From: a bacterium
Lineage (GTDB): Bacteria > Gemmatimonadota > Gemmatimonadetes > Gemmatimonadales > Gemmatimonadaceae
NCBI GenBank assembly: GCA_021813725.1
Contig: JAKAJN010000007.1
Span: forward strand, 1 to 49,904
Direction of reading: 5' to 3'
DNA: 49,904 nucleotides
Part shown: piece by piece, positions 33,314-40,875 of the stretch
Layout: each line of letters starts with the position of its first letter
How positions within the stretch are numbered: the stretch's first letter is position 1
The notes under the pieces: model-generated
What the model was told of the DNA's origin: nothing
Seen by the model: only the letters and a program-made list of their open reading frames with translations
The model's database searches: none
Program-made: the position numbers and the translations under genes

Positions 33314-33694
33314 CTACCGCCCGTTGATGTAATTGAGTGTTGCCTGCCGCTCGCTCTGCGCGTCGCGGATGGCGAGGGTGGGTCCGCCGTTCGACGGGCC
33401 GAGGATGGAGTCGTAGGCCATCTGCCGCTGCTCGGCGCGCGCGCGCAGGACGAGCGAACCCGCCACGATGAGGGCGAAGCCCGCGGCAATCAGGCCAATG
33501 CGCGCCCACTGCGTCGGCACCGACCACCAGGCGTCGAGTGACTCGCCGCCGGCGATCCGGTCCATGATGCGCTGTTCCAGCGCGCTCCAGTAACCGGGCG
33601 CATCGGGTGGCGCGTACAGTTGGCGCAGTGCGTGGGTCAGTTCGGCGTCGGCATCGTCGGGGACGAGGCGCAGCGGCGTGTGGTCGTGGGTCAT
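33314..33694 (-). CDS. Single-pass membrane protein, probable anti-sigma factor (first copy)
   Basis: 126 residues. A cytoplasmic N-terminal half (ELTHALRQLYAPPDAPGYWSALEQRIMDRI) is followed by one membrane helix (about 67-84) and a short periplasmic tail (QMAYDSILGPSNGG, QSERQATLNYINGR). The start codon overlaps the stop of the ECF sigma gene by 4 nt (ATGA), the usual sigma/anti-sigma arrangement. The zinc anti-sigma motif (HxxxCxxC) is absent. The role is therefore inferred from position and topology only. Confidence 0.7.
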   Translation of the reverse strand: MTHDHTPLRLVPDDADAELTHALRQLYAPPDAPGYWSALEQRIMDRIAGGESLDAWWSVPTQWARIGLIAAGFALIVAGSLVLRARAEQRQMAYDSILGPSNGGPTLAIRDAQSERQATLNYINGR

Positions 33695-34302
33695 TGCGGA
33701 CTCCGGAGCTGATCGAGCAGGCGCCGCAACGCCGACCGTGCGTAGTGCAGGTCGGAGCGCGCCGTCCCCTCGGGAATGCCAAGCAGTTTGCCGATTTCAG
33801 AGTGCTTGAATCCTTCGACGTCGTGCAGCACGATCACCGAGCGCTGGCGCTCGGGAAGCTGGGCGAGCGCCTCGTGCAGGCGCAGGCGCAGCTCGTCGCT
33901 CTCGGCTGGGTCGCGGAAGGGCGACGCGATCGTCTCGGGCAGGTCGTCGGCGTCGCGCACCTTGCGGCGGCGCGTGATGTCGAGCGACGCATTGGCGACG
34001 ATGCGGTGCAGCCAGGCACCGAACGCCTGGTCGGGGAGGAAGCGGTGCAGGGCGCGATAGGCGTGCAGGAACGCGTCCTGCACGGCGTCCTCCGCATCCT
34101 CGTGCGTGGTGACGATGGCGCGCGCCACGGCGTAGGCGCGCCGCTGATGGCGGCGCACCAGTTCCGAGAACGCCTCGAGCTCGCCGCGCTGGGCGGAGAG
34201 CACGAGCGCCTTCTCGTCGTCGGGGCGGTCAGGCGTCGTCACGCGGCGGCGCAGGCGGCCGGGGAGCGCGAGGGACACCGGACGCAGGGCAATGGTAGTC
34301 AT
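33691..34302 (-). CDS. ECF sigma factor (first copy)
   Basis: 203 residues. Region 2 is ALVLSAQRGELEAFSELVRRHQRRAYAVARAIV with the core-binding and -10 recognition part HEDAEDAVQDAFLHAYRAL. Region 4 is ALAQLPERQRSVIVLHDVEGFKHSEIGKLLGIPEGTARSDLHYARSALR, a helix-turn-helix for the -35 element. There is no region 3 or extension, so it is a standard RpoE-like ECF factor. It heads the operon sigma/anti-sigma/Spy/TolC/MacA/MacB. A match to an ECF-type promoter directly upstream suggests self-activation. Confidence 0.95.
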   Translation of the reverse strand: MTTIALRPVSLALPGRLRRRVTTPDRPDDEKALVLSAQRGELEAFSELVRRHQRRAYAVARAIVTTHEDAEDAVQDAFLHAYRALHRFLPDQAFGAWLHRIVANASLDITRRRKVRDADDLPETIASPFRDPAESDELRLRLHEALAQLPERQRSVIVLHDVEGFKHSEIGKLLGIPEGTARSDLHYARSALRRLLDQLRSPQ

Positions 34303-34330
34303 CGCGTCTCGTCACGAGGTGCACTCCATA

Positions 34331-34354
34331 GACGGACGGCAAAGGTGAAACGTT
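34331..34354 (-). promoter_or_regulatory. ECF-type promoter candidate upstream of the first sigma gene
   Basis: On the minus strand AAC (34352-34354), 17 nt, CGTC (34331-34334, followed by TA). AAC in the -35 and CGTC in the -10 are the common core of ECF promoters. The -10 is 28 nt from the start codon. Confidence 0.4.
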
Positions 34355-34373
34355 GAGGGCAATCGTCGCGCGG

Positions 34374-34949
34374 TCACGCCCCGGCCAGACCGAGCGCTTC
34401 GGCATTCCCCTTCAACGCCTCGACGACGAAGGCGATGTGCGCGTCGAGTTCCACGCCGAGCTCGGCCGCGCCATGGGTGATGTCTTCGCGCGAGACGCCG
34501 CGGGCGAACGCCTTGTCTTTCATCTTCTTTCGCACCGACGACGGTTCGAGGTCCAGGATGCTCTTGCTCGGTCGCACGTAGGTCGCGGCGGTGACGAGTC
34601 CGCAGAGTTCATCCACCGCGAACAGCGTCTTGGCCATCGGGGTCTCGCGCGGCGTGTGCGTGTACTCGGCGTGCCCGAGAATGGCGGTGCAGATCTCGTC
34701 GGAAACGCCGAGGGTGCGCAGGTGGCGCACGCCGTGCGACGGATGTTCCTCGGTGGCGGAGTGCGCGTCGTTGGGAAAGCGCTCGTAATCGAAGTCGTGG
34801 AGCAGACCGGCAAGCGCCCACGCCTCCTCATCCGCCCCGAACCGTCGGGCATAGGCGCGCATCGCCGTCTCGACGGCGAGCATGTGTTTGCGGAGCGATT
34901 CGCTCTGCGTCCATTCGCAAACAAGTGTCCAGGCGGCTTGGCGATCCAT
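34374..34949 (-). CDS. HD-domain hydrolase family protein
   Basis: 191 residues from ATG 34949. The upstream continuation of the frame is translated repeat DNA and was excluded. The pattern H...HD...H is visible: LRKHMLAVETAM, then LAGLLHDFDYERF with the HD pair, and EEHPSHGVRHLRTLG. HAEYTHTPRETPMAKTLFAVDELCGLVTA contains a further conserved Asp. Such proteins are metal-dependent phosphohydrolases acting on nucleotides or related compounds in the cytoplasm. The substrate is unknown. A 35-bp G-rich repeat lies 23 nt upstream of the start. Confidence 0.85.
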   Translation of the reverse strand: MDRQAAWTLVCEWTQSESLRKHMLAVETAMRAYARRFGADEEAWALAGLLHDFDYERFPNDAHSATEEHPSHGVRHLRTLGVSDEICTAILGHAEYTHTPRETPMAKTLFAVDELCGLVTAATYVRPSKSILDLEPSSVRKKMKDKAFARGVSREDITHGAAELGVELDAHIAFVVEALKGNAEALGLAGA

Positions 34950-34971
34950 GGCGGGTGGTGGGTGCAGGGTA

Positions 34972-35006
34972 TGGTGCAGGAGCGCAGGCACGGTGTGGTG
35001 CAGGGC
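34972..35006 (+). repeat. 35-bp G-rich dispersed repeat, copy 3
   Basis: GGCACGGTGTGGTGCAGGG is preceded by TGGTGCAGGAGCGCA; 28 of 35 positions match copy 1. As with copy 1, it lies upstream of a minus-strand gene and has the same orientation relative to it. A further GGTGCAGGGT unit precedes it at about 34961. Confidence 0.65.
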
Positions 35007-35035
35007 GCAGGGGTGAATTGTAGCCCCGCGCGGGC

Positions 35036-38000
35036 TCAAGGGGGGCCTTCGGGCAGACGACCACCGGCACCGCCCGCCGGTCGCAGGGTGGGGTTCTTCA
35101 CCGACTCAGGGACCTCGGCCCACTGCTCTTCCGACAGCACCTTCTGAATGGACGTCGTGGCCTCTATGTAATTGTTGCGCGCCTCCTGGAACATCGGCTG
35201 CAGCTTGGGGAAGAGCGTCTGCAGGTCGCCGCCGCCCTTGGCCTCCTTTTGCATCTGCGCTTCCAGTCGCCTGGTGACCGCCCTCGTGCGCGCGTTGAGC
35301 GAATCGCCGATCGCCTTGAGTGCGGTGACCTGCGCCGGAGTCAACTTCAGTTGTGCGCGAAGGTCGAGCAGGGGACGGATCGGGTCGGGCGCGAGGCGGC
35401 GCGCAATGGTGCGCACGTCCATGCGCGGTCGGTTGCCTGCGCCCGCGTTGAGCATCCTCTCGAGCAGCTGGCGTTGACGGTCCACGCCCACCTGCAGGCG
35501 CGCCGTGAGGGCGATCTGGAACGGATTGCGGAGCGCGGAGCGCGAGAGCGCATTGCTGCCGAAGCGCTCGTTGACGACGTAGCGGAAGGCCTTCGCCGCG
35601 GGATCGAACCCCCGCACGTAGAGCAGGGTCTGATCGACGAAGGTGGGCTGGCCCCAGCCGCGCAGGTTGTCCGCGCCGTGCAGCAGTTGATCGAGCCCGG
35701 CGAGCGGATTCACGAGACCGACCTGCACCTGCAGGCGACGGCCAATGGTCGGGCCGAGTTGCGGCCGGAAGTTGAGCTGCATATCGAGCGACGTGTACCA
35801 GGCCGTGCGGCAGCTGTTACGGCCGGCGATGGTTCCGAGCTGCGATCGCAGGCAGTTGCGTGCCGCGCCAGGCGCCGTGGCGAGGAGGCGCTGCATGCCG
35901 TTGGCGAGCGCGCTGTCCACCGCCGCCGACGGGTCGAAGATGTACGCGCGATCGTTGCGCGAGCCGTCGCCGTTGATGTCGCCGCCGACCCGCGGCGTGT
36001 ACGGCTGGCCCGACTGCACGCGCATCACGCCGGTCACGTCGAGCCACGGCCGGGCGAGCCACGTGACGGATCCATTGAAGCCGTGCCGCCGTTCGAGGTC
36101 GCTCGTCGTCACGCGCAAAATGTTGGGATCGCCAGCCGTCGTCGGCGACGCGAATCCGCCCTGCGCACTGCCGCCGGAGAAGCTCGACTGGTCGGTGGAG
36201 CGTGTGAAAGTGTACGACAGGTGCCAGACAAGCTGGCGGAACGAGTTGCCGTTGAGCGACGTCGTGACTTGCGTGGTGTGCGACTTCAACGGCGATGCGA
36301 CGCGCAGCACAAACCCGTACTCAGGGTGCAGGCGTGACGCGGCAAGCGTCGTGATGCCAGTGCCCGGCACGATGGTGGAAGCCGGCACGTATACGGGGCG
36401 ATTGTCCTCGCGGGACAGGGAAAACTTGGGTGCCTCGGCGAGGTTGAGGTCGGTCACGCCATACAGACTCGTGCCGAGTGAATACGACGCGTCGATGCTG
36501 GCGTTGTAACGCTGGCGGAACCGCTTTGAGAGCCCGAGTGAACCGCGGATCGAGCGCGGCGTGGCAAAGTCGGGATCGAACGTGGTGACATTCGGACGCG
36601 TGCGGCTCAGCGGCACGCCCGGACCGGAGCCGTCGGCGCAGGTGGTCGGGATCGTGCTGTAGTCGTGCAGATACGAACTCCAGGCGGGGGTCGGCGCCGC
36701 GTTGCCGACACAGGTGAGCTGCGTCTCTCCCCCGGGAAGTCCAGTCGCGTCGATCGCCGACGAGAACAACTGCGTCGGCGCCCTACCGCGGAATTCGCCA
36801 ACGCCGCCTCGCACAATCCACGGCTGAGGTATCTGTGGAGTGGCGGCGTTTGGCATCGCCTGGGCGACGAAGCCACCGAGACCGCCCCTCCCACCACGCC
36901 CGCCATCACCGCCGCCCGCCGCGCCACGAGGAAAGCCGCCGCCGACAAATCCGCCGCCGGCCGTGCGCTGGCCGGCGCCGGGCGCTCCCTCCTGCGCCGG
37001 GCGATTCGCCCGACGTCCGGTGTCGGTGGGAAGGCCGAGCGTCAGCGTGAATCCAACACGCGGGCTCACACGCACGTCCGCTGGAATGCGATCGGTGCGC
37101 AACCCGAACTTGGCGTCGATGTCGGGATTGTACTGCGGCTGGCCATCCACGGTGCTTCCTTCGCCGCGCAGGCCGTAGGTCAGTTGGAACTTGCGATTCG
37201 GCCGCCAGATGTCGCCGAGGTAGACTGCCGCGACCACCGCGCCACCGGTGCGCTGGGCCGGCGCGAACGAGCGGCTGAACTGGCTCGGCCGGTTGGCGTC
37301 GAAATCGGCCAGCGACTGGAACTGAAAGTTCCCCGAGCGATTGGACCCGGCAGTGGTGCGGAATCCAGAGCGATTGACCAGTCCGCCGAGTTTCCAACGG
37401 TGGCGTCCGCCGCCGGACAGCCACGACAGTTCGTCGGTGAGTTCGAGCTGATTCGACGCATTGTCGTTGGGGAGTGCGCCATTGCCGCCGAAGTCGAGCC
37501 CGGAAATGGCCACCTGCCCGGTGGAGAGTTTGCTTCCCACCAGCACCCGTCCCTCCGGCAGGCGCAAGTACGGATTGGCCCCGCGCGTGTCGAGACTGTA
37601 CGAGCCCTTGAACTCGTTCAGGAACTGCCCCATCACCGACGAGAGCGACACGAGTCCGCCGACGCCACTCCCCTTCTGTTCCCCCGCGTGCGTGGGCACG
37701 CTCTGCGCCGAGCTGCGGAACCCGTCGAGCAAGGTGCCGGAGACGTTGGCGCGCAGCGACAGCGAGTGCGCCTCGCTGAGCTGCTGATCCAGCCGGACGA
37801 TGCCGGTGGCGTTGTCGTTGATGCGGTCATCGGGGACGAGTGCATTGCGCAACGGCAGGCCGTAACGCGTGAGGAGCGACAGGAACCGCGCGGCGGAGTC
37901 GGCCTGCACGTTGAGCGCTTCGAGCGTTTGCGTGCCCGCACCGAGCAGGGACTGCAGCGCGTCAAGCCGGCGGCGCAGCTGGAAGCTGGCAAACCAGAAG

Positions 38001-38863
38001 GTGCGGTCCCGTGCGATCGCCCCGCCCACGCCTCCGCTCACCTGATGCTGGGTGTACGCGCCGCTGAACGTGGACGCCGCGTCGTCGCCGGTGGCGAACT
38101 CGAGGTCCGGGTCGCGCAGGGCGTACGCGAGCGAACCCGAGAGATCGTTGGTCCCCCCCCGCGTCGTGGATGCCACCTGCCCGCCCGTGAAGAGGCCGCG
38201 CGCGATGTCGTACGTGCTGGTGATCACGCGTGTGCTGCGTACGGCCTCGGCGGGGACGGATCCGCCGAACGAGAGCCCGTCGAGCGTCACGAGATTCTGG
38301 TCGGCGCGCTGGCCGGCCACGGAGAATCCCGCGGCGGTCGAGTCGGTGCCCGTGATCCCGACCACGCCGGGTGAGAGCGCCGCGATGGCGTTGATGTCGG
38401 ACGCGTCGATGGGAAGGCGCATCAATTGTTCGCCGGTGAGTGCGCGCTCGAGGCTGCCGGGTGTGGGCTGATTGTCGTTGGACCGTGGCGTCTGCCGTGC
38501 GCTGACGGTGACCGTGCCGAGCACGGTCGGCGAGAGCCGGAAATCGGCGACGAGGCGGTCTTCGTCGGAGAGCCGGTTGAGGTTCGTCGTCGCCGGCTGC
38601 AGGCCGATGGCGCGCGCCGTCACGCTGTACTGCCCGCCCCCGTCGGGGAAGAGCAGGGTGTACTGCCCCTTCTCGTTGGTCGTCCGCACCCGGGTGATGC
38701 CCGTCTCCACCGAGGTCACCTCGACGCGGGCATTGGCAACCGGGAGGTTCTCCGTGGTGCGCACGGTCCCGGTGATGATGTCCGTCGTGGATCCGACCTG
38801 CGCACCAGCCGCGAGGGGCACGAGCAGGAGAAGCAGCGAGAGCAGGGGAGGGCGAAGACGCAT
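35036..38863 (-). CDS. TonB-dependent receptor with carboxypeptidase-regulatory N-domain and Spy-like C-terminal tail
   Basis: 1275 residues with a signal peptide (MRLRPPLLSLLLLLVPLAAGAQ). An Ig-like carboxypeptidase-regulatory domain (about 28-115: GTVRTTENLPVANARVEV, YTLLFPDGGGQYSVTARAIG) precedes a plug domain (about 150-250: LPIDASDINAIAALSPGVVGITGTD) and a long beta-barrel, an OmpA/SusC-like oar-type receptor layout. The tail from about 1165 is helical and carries LKLTPAQVTALKAI (1173 on) and KVLSEEQWAEV (1244-1249), the two LTxxQ-type motifs of Spy-like proteins. A Gly-rich insertion (around 640-670) lies in the barrel. It probably imports or exports large or complexed nutrients with TonB. 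Substrate unknown. Confidence 0.9.
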   Translation of the reverse strand: MRLRPPLLSLLLLLVPLAAGAQVGSTTDIITGTVRTTENLPVANARVEVTSVETGITRVRTTNEKGQYTLLFPDGGGQYSVTARAIGLQPATTNLNRLSDEDRLVADFRLSPTVLGTVTVSARQTPRSNDNQPTPGSLERALTGEQLMRLPIDASDINAIAALSPGVVGITGTDSTAAGFSVAGQRADQNLVTLDGLSFGGSVPAEAVRSTRVITSTYDIARGLFTGGQVASTTRGGTNDLSGSLAYALRDPDLEFATGDDAASTFSGAYTQHQVSGGVGGAIARDRTFWFASFQLRRRLDALQSLLGAGTQTLEALNVQADSAARFLSLLTRYGLPLRNALVPDDRINDNATGIVRLDQQLSEAHSLSLRANVSGTLLDGFRSSAQSVPTHAGEQKGSGVGGLVSLSSVMGQFLNEFKGSYSLDTRGANPYLRLPEGRVLVGSKLSTGQVAISGLDFGGNGALPNDNASNQLELTDELSWLSGGGRHRWKLGGLVNRSGFRTTAGSNRSGNFQFQSLADFDANRPSQFSRSFAPAQRTGGAVVAAVYLGDIWRPNRKFQLTYGLRGEGSTVDGQPQYNPDIDAKFGLRTDRIPADVRVSPRVGFTLTLGLPTDTGRRANRPAQEGAPGAGQRTAGGGFVGGGFPRGAAGGGDGGRGGRGGLGGFVAQAMPNAATPQIPQPWIVRGGVGEFRGRAPTQLFSSAIDATGLPGGETQLTCVGNAAPTPAWSSYLHDYSTIPTTCADGSGPGVPLSRTRPNVTTFDPDFATPRSIRGSLGLSKRFRQRYNASIDASYSLGTSLYGVTDLNLAEAPKFSLSREDNRPVYVPASTIVPGTGITTLAASRLHPEYGFVLRVASPLKSHTTQVTTSLNGNSFRQLVWHLSYTFTRSTDQSSFSGGSAQGGFASPTTAGDPNILRVTTSDLERRHGFNGSVTWLARPWLDVTGVMRVQSGQPYTPRVGGDINGDGSRNDRAYIFDPSAAVDSALANGMQRLLATAPGAARNCLRSQLGTIAGRNSCRTAWYTSLDMQLNFRPQLGPTIGRRLQVQVGLVNPLAGLDQLLHGADNLRGWGQPTFVDQTLLYVRGFDPAAKAFRYVVNERFGSNALSRSALRNPFQIALTARLQVGVDRQRQLLERMLNAGAGNRPRMDVRTIARRLAPDPIRPLLDLRAQLKLTPAQVTALKAIGDSLNARTRAVTRRLEAQMQKEAKGGGDLQTLFPKLQPMFQEARNNYIEATTSIQKVLSEEQWAEVPESVKNPTLRPAGGAGGRLPEGPP

Positions 38864-38949
38864 CGGCAGGAGCGCGCCACGTCAGCGGGGCGCGCGCGGA
38901 GGGGTTCGAGGGACGTTGAGGATGACGCGGCCCGCGCGGGGGTGTTAAC

Positions 38950-39462
38950 TCACGGACGCGGGCCGGGCGGACGCGGCCAGTCTCCGGCTCCCCGGTTCGG
39001 CGCACCGTCCGGATACCGCCGTTTCATCGCCGCCTCGCGCCGGGCGTGCGCGGAATCGAGCACCGCGCGCTGCGTCGGCGTGAGAATGCTGTCCATCGAG
39101 CGCCGCGTCTGCGCCATCAGCGAGTCGATGGCCGGCTGGGTGCTCTTCCGGATCTCGCGGAACCCCCGCATCTGCCGCTCGATCAGCGTGTCAATGCGCA
39201 CGGCTTGCTCCTCGCTGAGCTTGAGCTCGGCGGGGAGCATGGCACTCGGCCGTCGCGGTGCGGCACGCCGGTCGCCGCGCGGGGCATTGGCGCGTTCGGC
39301 CCACCGGTGCGGACGGAGCACGGTGCGCTCGAGCGCGATGCCGCCGAGGATGCCGGCGAGCGCCACGATGACGAGCACCCCCACGGCGAGGAGTCGAGTG
39401 GAACGCGCAGGTGGAGAGGACGGCGTCTCGCCGGCCGCGTCAAGTTGAGTCGGATCGGTCAT
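38950..39462 (-). CDS. Spy/CpxP-like LTxxQ membrane-anchored protein (second copy)
   Basis: 170 residues. A cytoplasmic tail of about 20 residues, one membrane helix (about 22-45) and an Arg/Pro-rich linker lead to a helical periplasmic part with ELKLSEEQAVRIDTL (82-86 core) and SILTPTQRAVLDSA (127-131 core), the paired motifs of the Spy group. The C-terminus is Pro/Arg-rich. It overlaps the preceding membrane protein gene by 4 nt, so it belongs to the second sigma operon. It mirrors the gene at 32919-33284 in order and type. The TonB-dependent receptor gene follows after 86 nt. Confidence 0.8.
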   Translation of the reverse strand: MTDPTQLDAAGETPSSPPARSTRLLAVGVLVIVALAGILGGIALERTVLRPHRWAERANAPRGDRRAAPRRPSAMLPAELKLSEEQAVRIDTLIERQMRGFREIRKSTQPAIDSLMAQTRRSMDSILTPTQRAVLDSAHARREAAMKRRYPDGAPNRGAGDWPRPPGPRP

Positions 39463-39848
39463 CGGTCTACCGCCATCGCGATGAGGAACTCGGTGGAATC
39501 AGGGCCGACCACGGCGTCGGTGACAGCGGAACGCGAACCACCGGTCACGGCGCCGCGCAGATCTGTTGCGGCGGCCTGCACGGCGAGTTCGGCCTCGCTG
39601 CGCACCGACCGGTTGAGAATCACCGCGGCGATCAGCGCCGCCGCGATGCCGATGGGAACGGCAGCGCGGCCATAGCGGGCGACCCAGCCGTACCACGGAG
39701 TGTCGACGCGCCGCAGTCCGCGGCGCCGCGCGGCCACGCCGATGCGCTCGCGGAGCCGCGCCTCGCGCAACAACGCGCCGAGCATCGGATCGCGCTCCGG
39801 GTCATTGGCCAGGCGCGCGTCGGTCGGCGTGAGGATGTCGTCGGTCAT
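39459..39848 (-). CDS. Single-pass membrane protein, probable anti-sigma factor (second copy)
   Basis: 129 residues from ATG 39848 with GAGGGG 5 nt upstream. The cytoplasmic half (LGALLREARLRERIGVAARRRGLRRVDTPWYGWVARYG) is basic. One membrane helix (about 62-80) and a short periplasmic tail follow. The start overlaps the sigma gene stop by 4 nt and its own stop overlaps the Spy-like gene by 4 nt, so all three are translationally coupled. There is no zinc anti-sigma motif. The role is inferred from position and topology. Confidence 0.68.
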   Translation of the reverse strand: MTDDILTPTDARLANDPERDPMLGALLREARLRERIGVAARRRGLRRVDTPWYGWVARYGRAAVPIGIAAALIAAVILNRSVRSEAELAVQAAATDLRGAVTGGSRSAVTDAVVGPDSTEFLIAMAVDR

Positions 39849-40423
39849 GAGTTCCCCTCTTCCATCAGCGGTGCCAGCGCTGTCCGCAGGCTCTTCTTGG
39901 CCTGGTGCAGGTGCCACCGCACGTTCTCGGGCGTGAGACCCAGGTGTTTCGCGATCTCCGCGCCCTTCCACCCTTCGACTTCGAAGAGCATCACAATTTC
40001 CCGCTGCCGCGGCGTCAGCGCCGCGAGTGCCGCGTCGAACCGCTCCCGCACTTCCGTTCGTATCATCGCTTCGTCCGGCAGCGCATCCGGCGAGGCCGCA
40101 TCGAGCGGTTCGGGCTCGGTGTGGCGCACGCGGCGGGCGCGCAGCTGGTTGATGCCCAGATTGCGCAGCAGCGTGAAAAACCACGGCCCGAACGGTCGGC
40201 CCGGATCGAGCAGCGGCAGGCGGTCGAGCGCGCGCAGGAACGCATCCTGCACGAGATCCTCCGCATCGCTGCGGTCTCCCAACAACCGTTCGGCGGCGAC
40301 GAGAGCGCCCGGGAGATGGCGACGGACGAGCGCATCGAACGCCGCTGGGTCGCCGCGCCGTGCGCGGACGACCAACGCCGATTCATCTGCGTCGGACGCC
40401 GGCTCGCGGGTGGGCTCTCGCAT
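39845..40423 (-). CDS. ECF sigma factor (second copy)
   Basis: 192 residues from ATG 40423, chosen because TGAGG, which overlaps the stop codon of the upstream gene, sits at ideal distance; TTG 40435 is an alternative. Region 2: ALVVRARRGDPAAFDALVRRHLPGALVAAERLLG, with SDAEDLVQDAFLRALDRLP. Region 4: LAALTPRQREIVMLFEVEGWKGAEIAKHLGLTPENVRWHLHQAKKSLR. It differs enough from the copy at 33691-34302 that they are not a recent duplication. Confidence 0.95.
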   Translation of the reverse strand: MREPTREPASDADESALVVRARRGDPAAFDALVRRHLPGALVAAERLLGDRSDAEDLVQDAFLRALDRLPLLDPGRPFGPWFFTLLRNLGINQLRARRVRHTEPEPLDAASPDALPDEAMIRTEVRERFDAALAALTPRQREIVMLFEVEGWKGAEIAKHLGLTPENVRWHLHQAKKSLRTALAPLMEEGNS

Positions 40424-40431
40424 CCAATTCC

Positions 40432-40782
40432 TCAAACACCCGGCCCGGGGCGGCCGTTAGCCGCGCCCGGCAGCATCCGGCCGAAGCGCTCGGCGTCTTC
40501 CTTCCACAGCGTCTCGGCCTTCGGCGGCTGGTCGGGACTGAGGCGCTTGAGCGTCTCCTCACGCGACCACGCGTCGTTCTCGCGGATCGCGCGCAGCAGC
40601 GCCGCCATGTGCGGTCGTGCGGTCGCCATCACCGCCCGGTCCGCCCGGGATCCGCCGCTCATGCCGCCGGCGCCGCGGCCGCCCATATCGCCGGCACGTT
40701 CGCCGCCAACATTGACGCCGCGTTGGGCGCCGGCGAGCGCGGGAAGCGCAGCCAGCGAGAGCAGAAGCAGGGAAGGACGCAT
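40432..40782 (-). CDS. Small secreted protein of unknown function heading the second ECF operon
   Basis: 116 residues from ATG 40782. The signal peptide MRPSLLLLSLAALPALAGAQ is followed by a Gly/Met/Arg-rich stretch (VGGERAGDMGGRGAGGMSGGSRADRAV) and a helical part (MAALLRAIRENDAWSREETLKRLSPDQPPKAETLWKEDAERFGRML). Family not recognised. It ends where the Shine-Dalgarno of the ECF sigma gene begins, so the two are coupled. This suggests the protein could be an extracytoplasmic input or target of the circuit (inference). LSPDQ is a weak echo of the LTxxQ motif in its neighbours. Confidence 0.7.
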   Translation of the reverse strand: MRPSLLLLSLAALPALAGAQRGVNVGGERAGDMGGRGAGGMSGGSRADRAVMATARPHMAALLRAIRENDAWSREETLKRLSPDQPPKAETLWKEDAERFGRMLPGAANGRPGPGV

Positions 40783-40820
40783 ACGCACGGGGCCTCTCCG
40801 TTGAAGCCGCGCCAGGGTGA

Positions 40821-40849
40821 CAAACCTACAATGCCGATCGCCCATCCAA
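40821..40849 (-). promoter_or_regulatory. FCB-type promoter candidate of the second ECF operon
   Basis: On the minus strand TTGG (40846-40849), 17 nt, TAGGTTTG (40821-40828). The latter fits the TAnnTTTG -7 element known from Bacteroidetes. It is about 40 nt from the first start codon. One instance only, so weak. Confidence 0.3.
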
Positions 40850-40875
40850 CGCGCGAGGGGGGGACCAGCGCTGGC

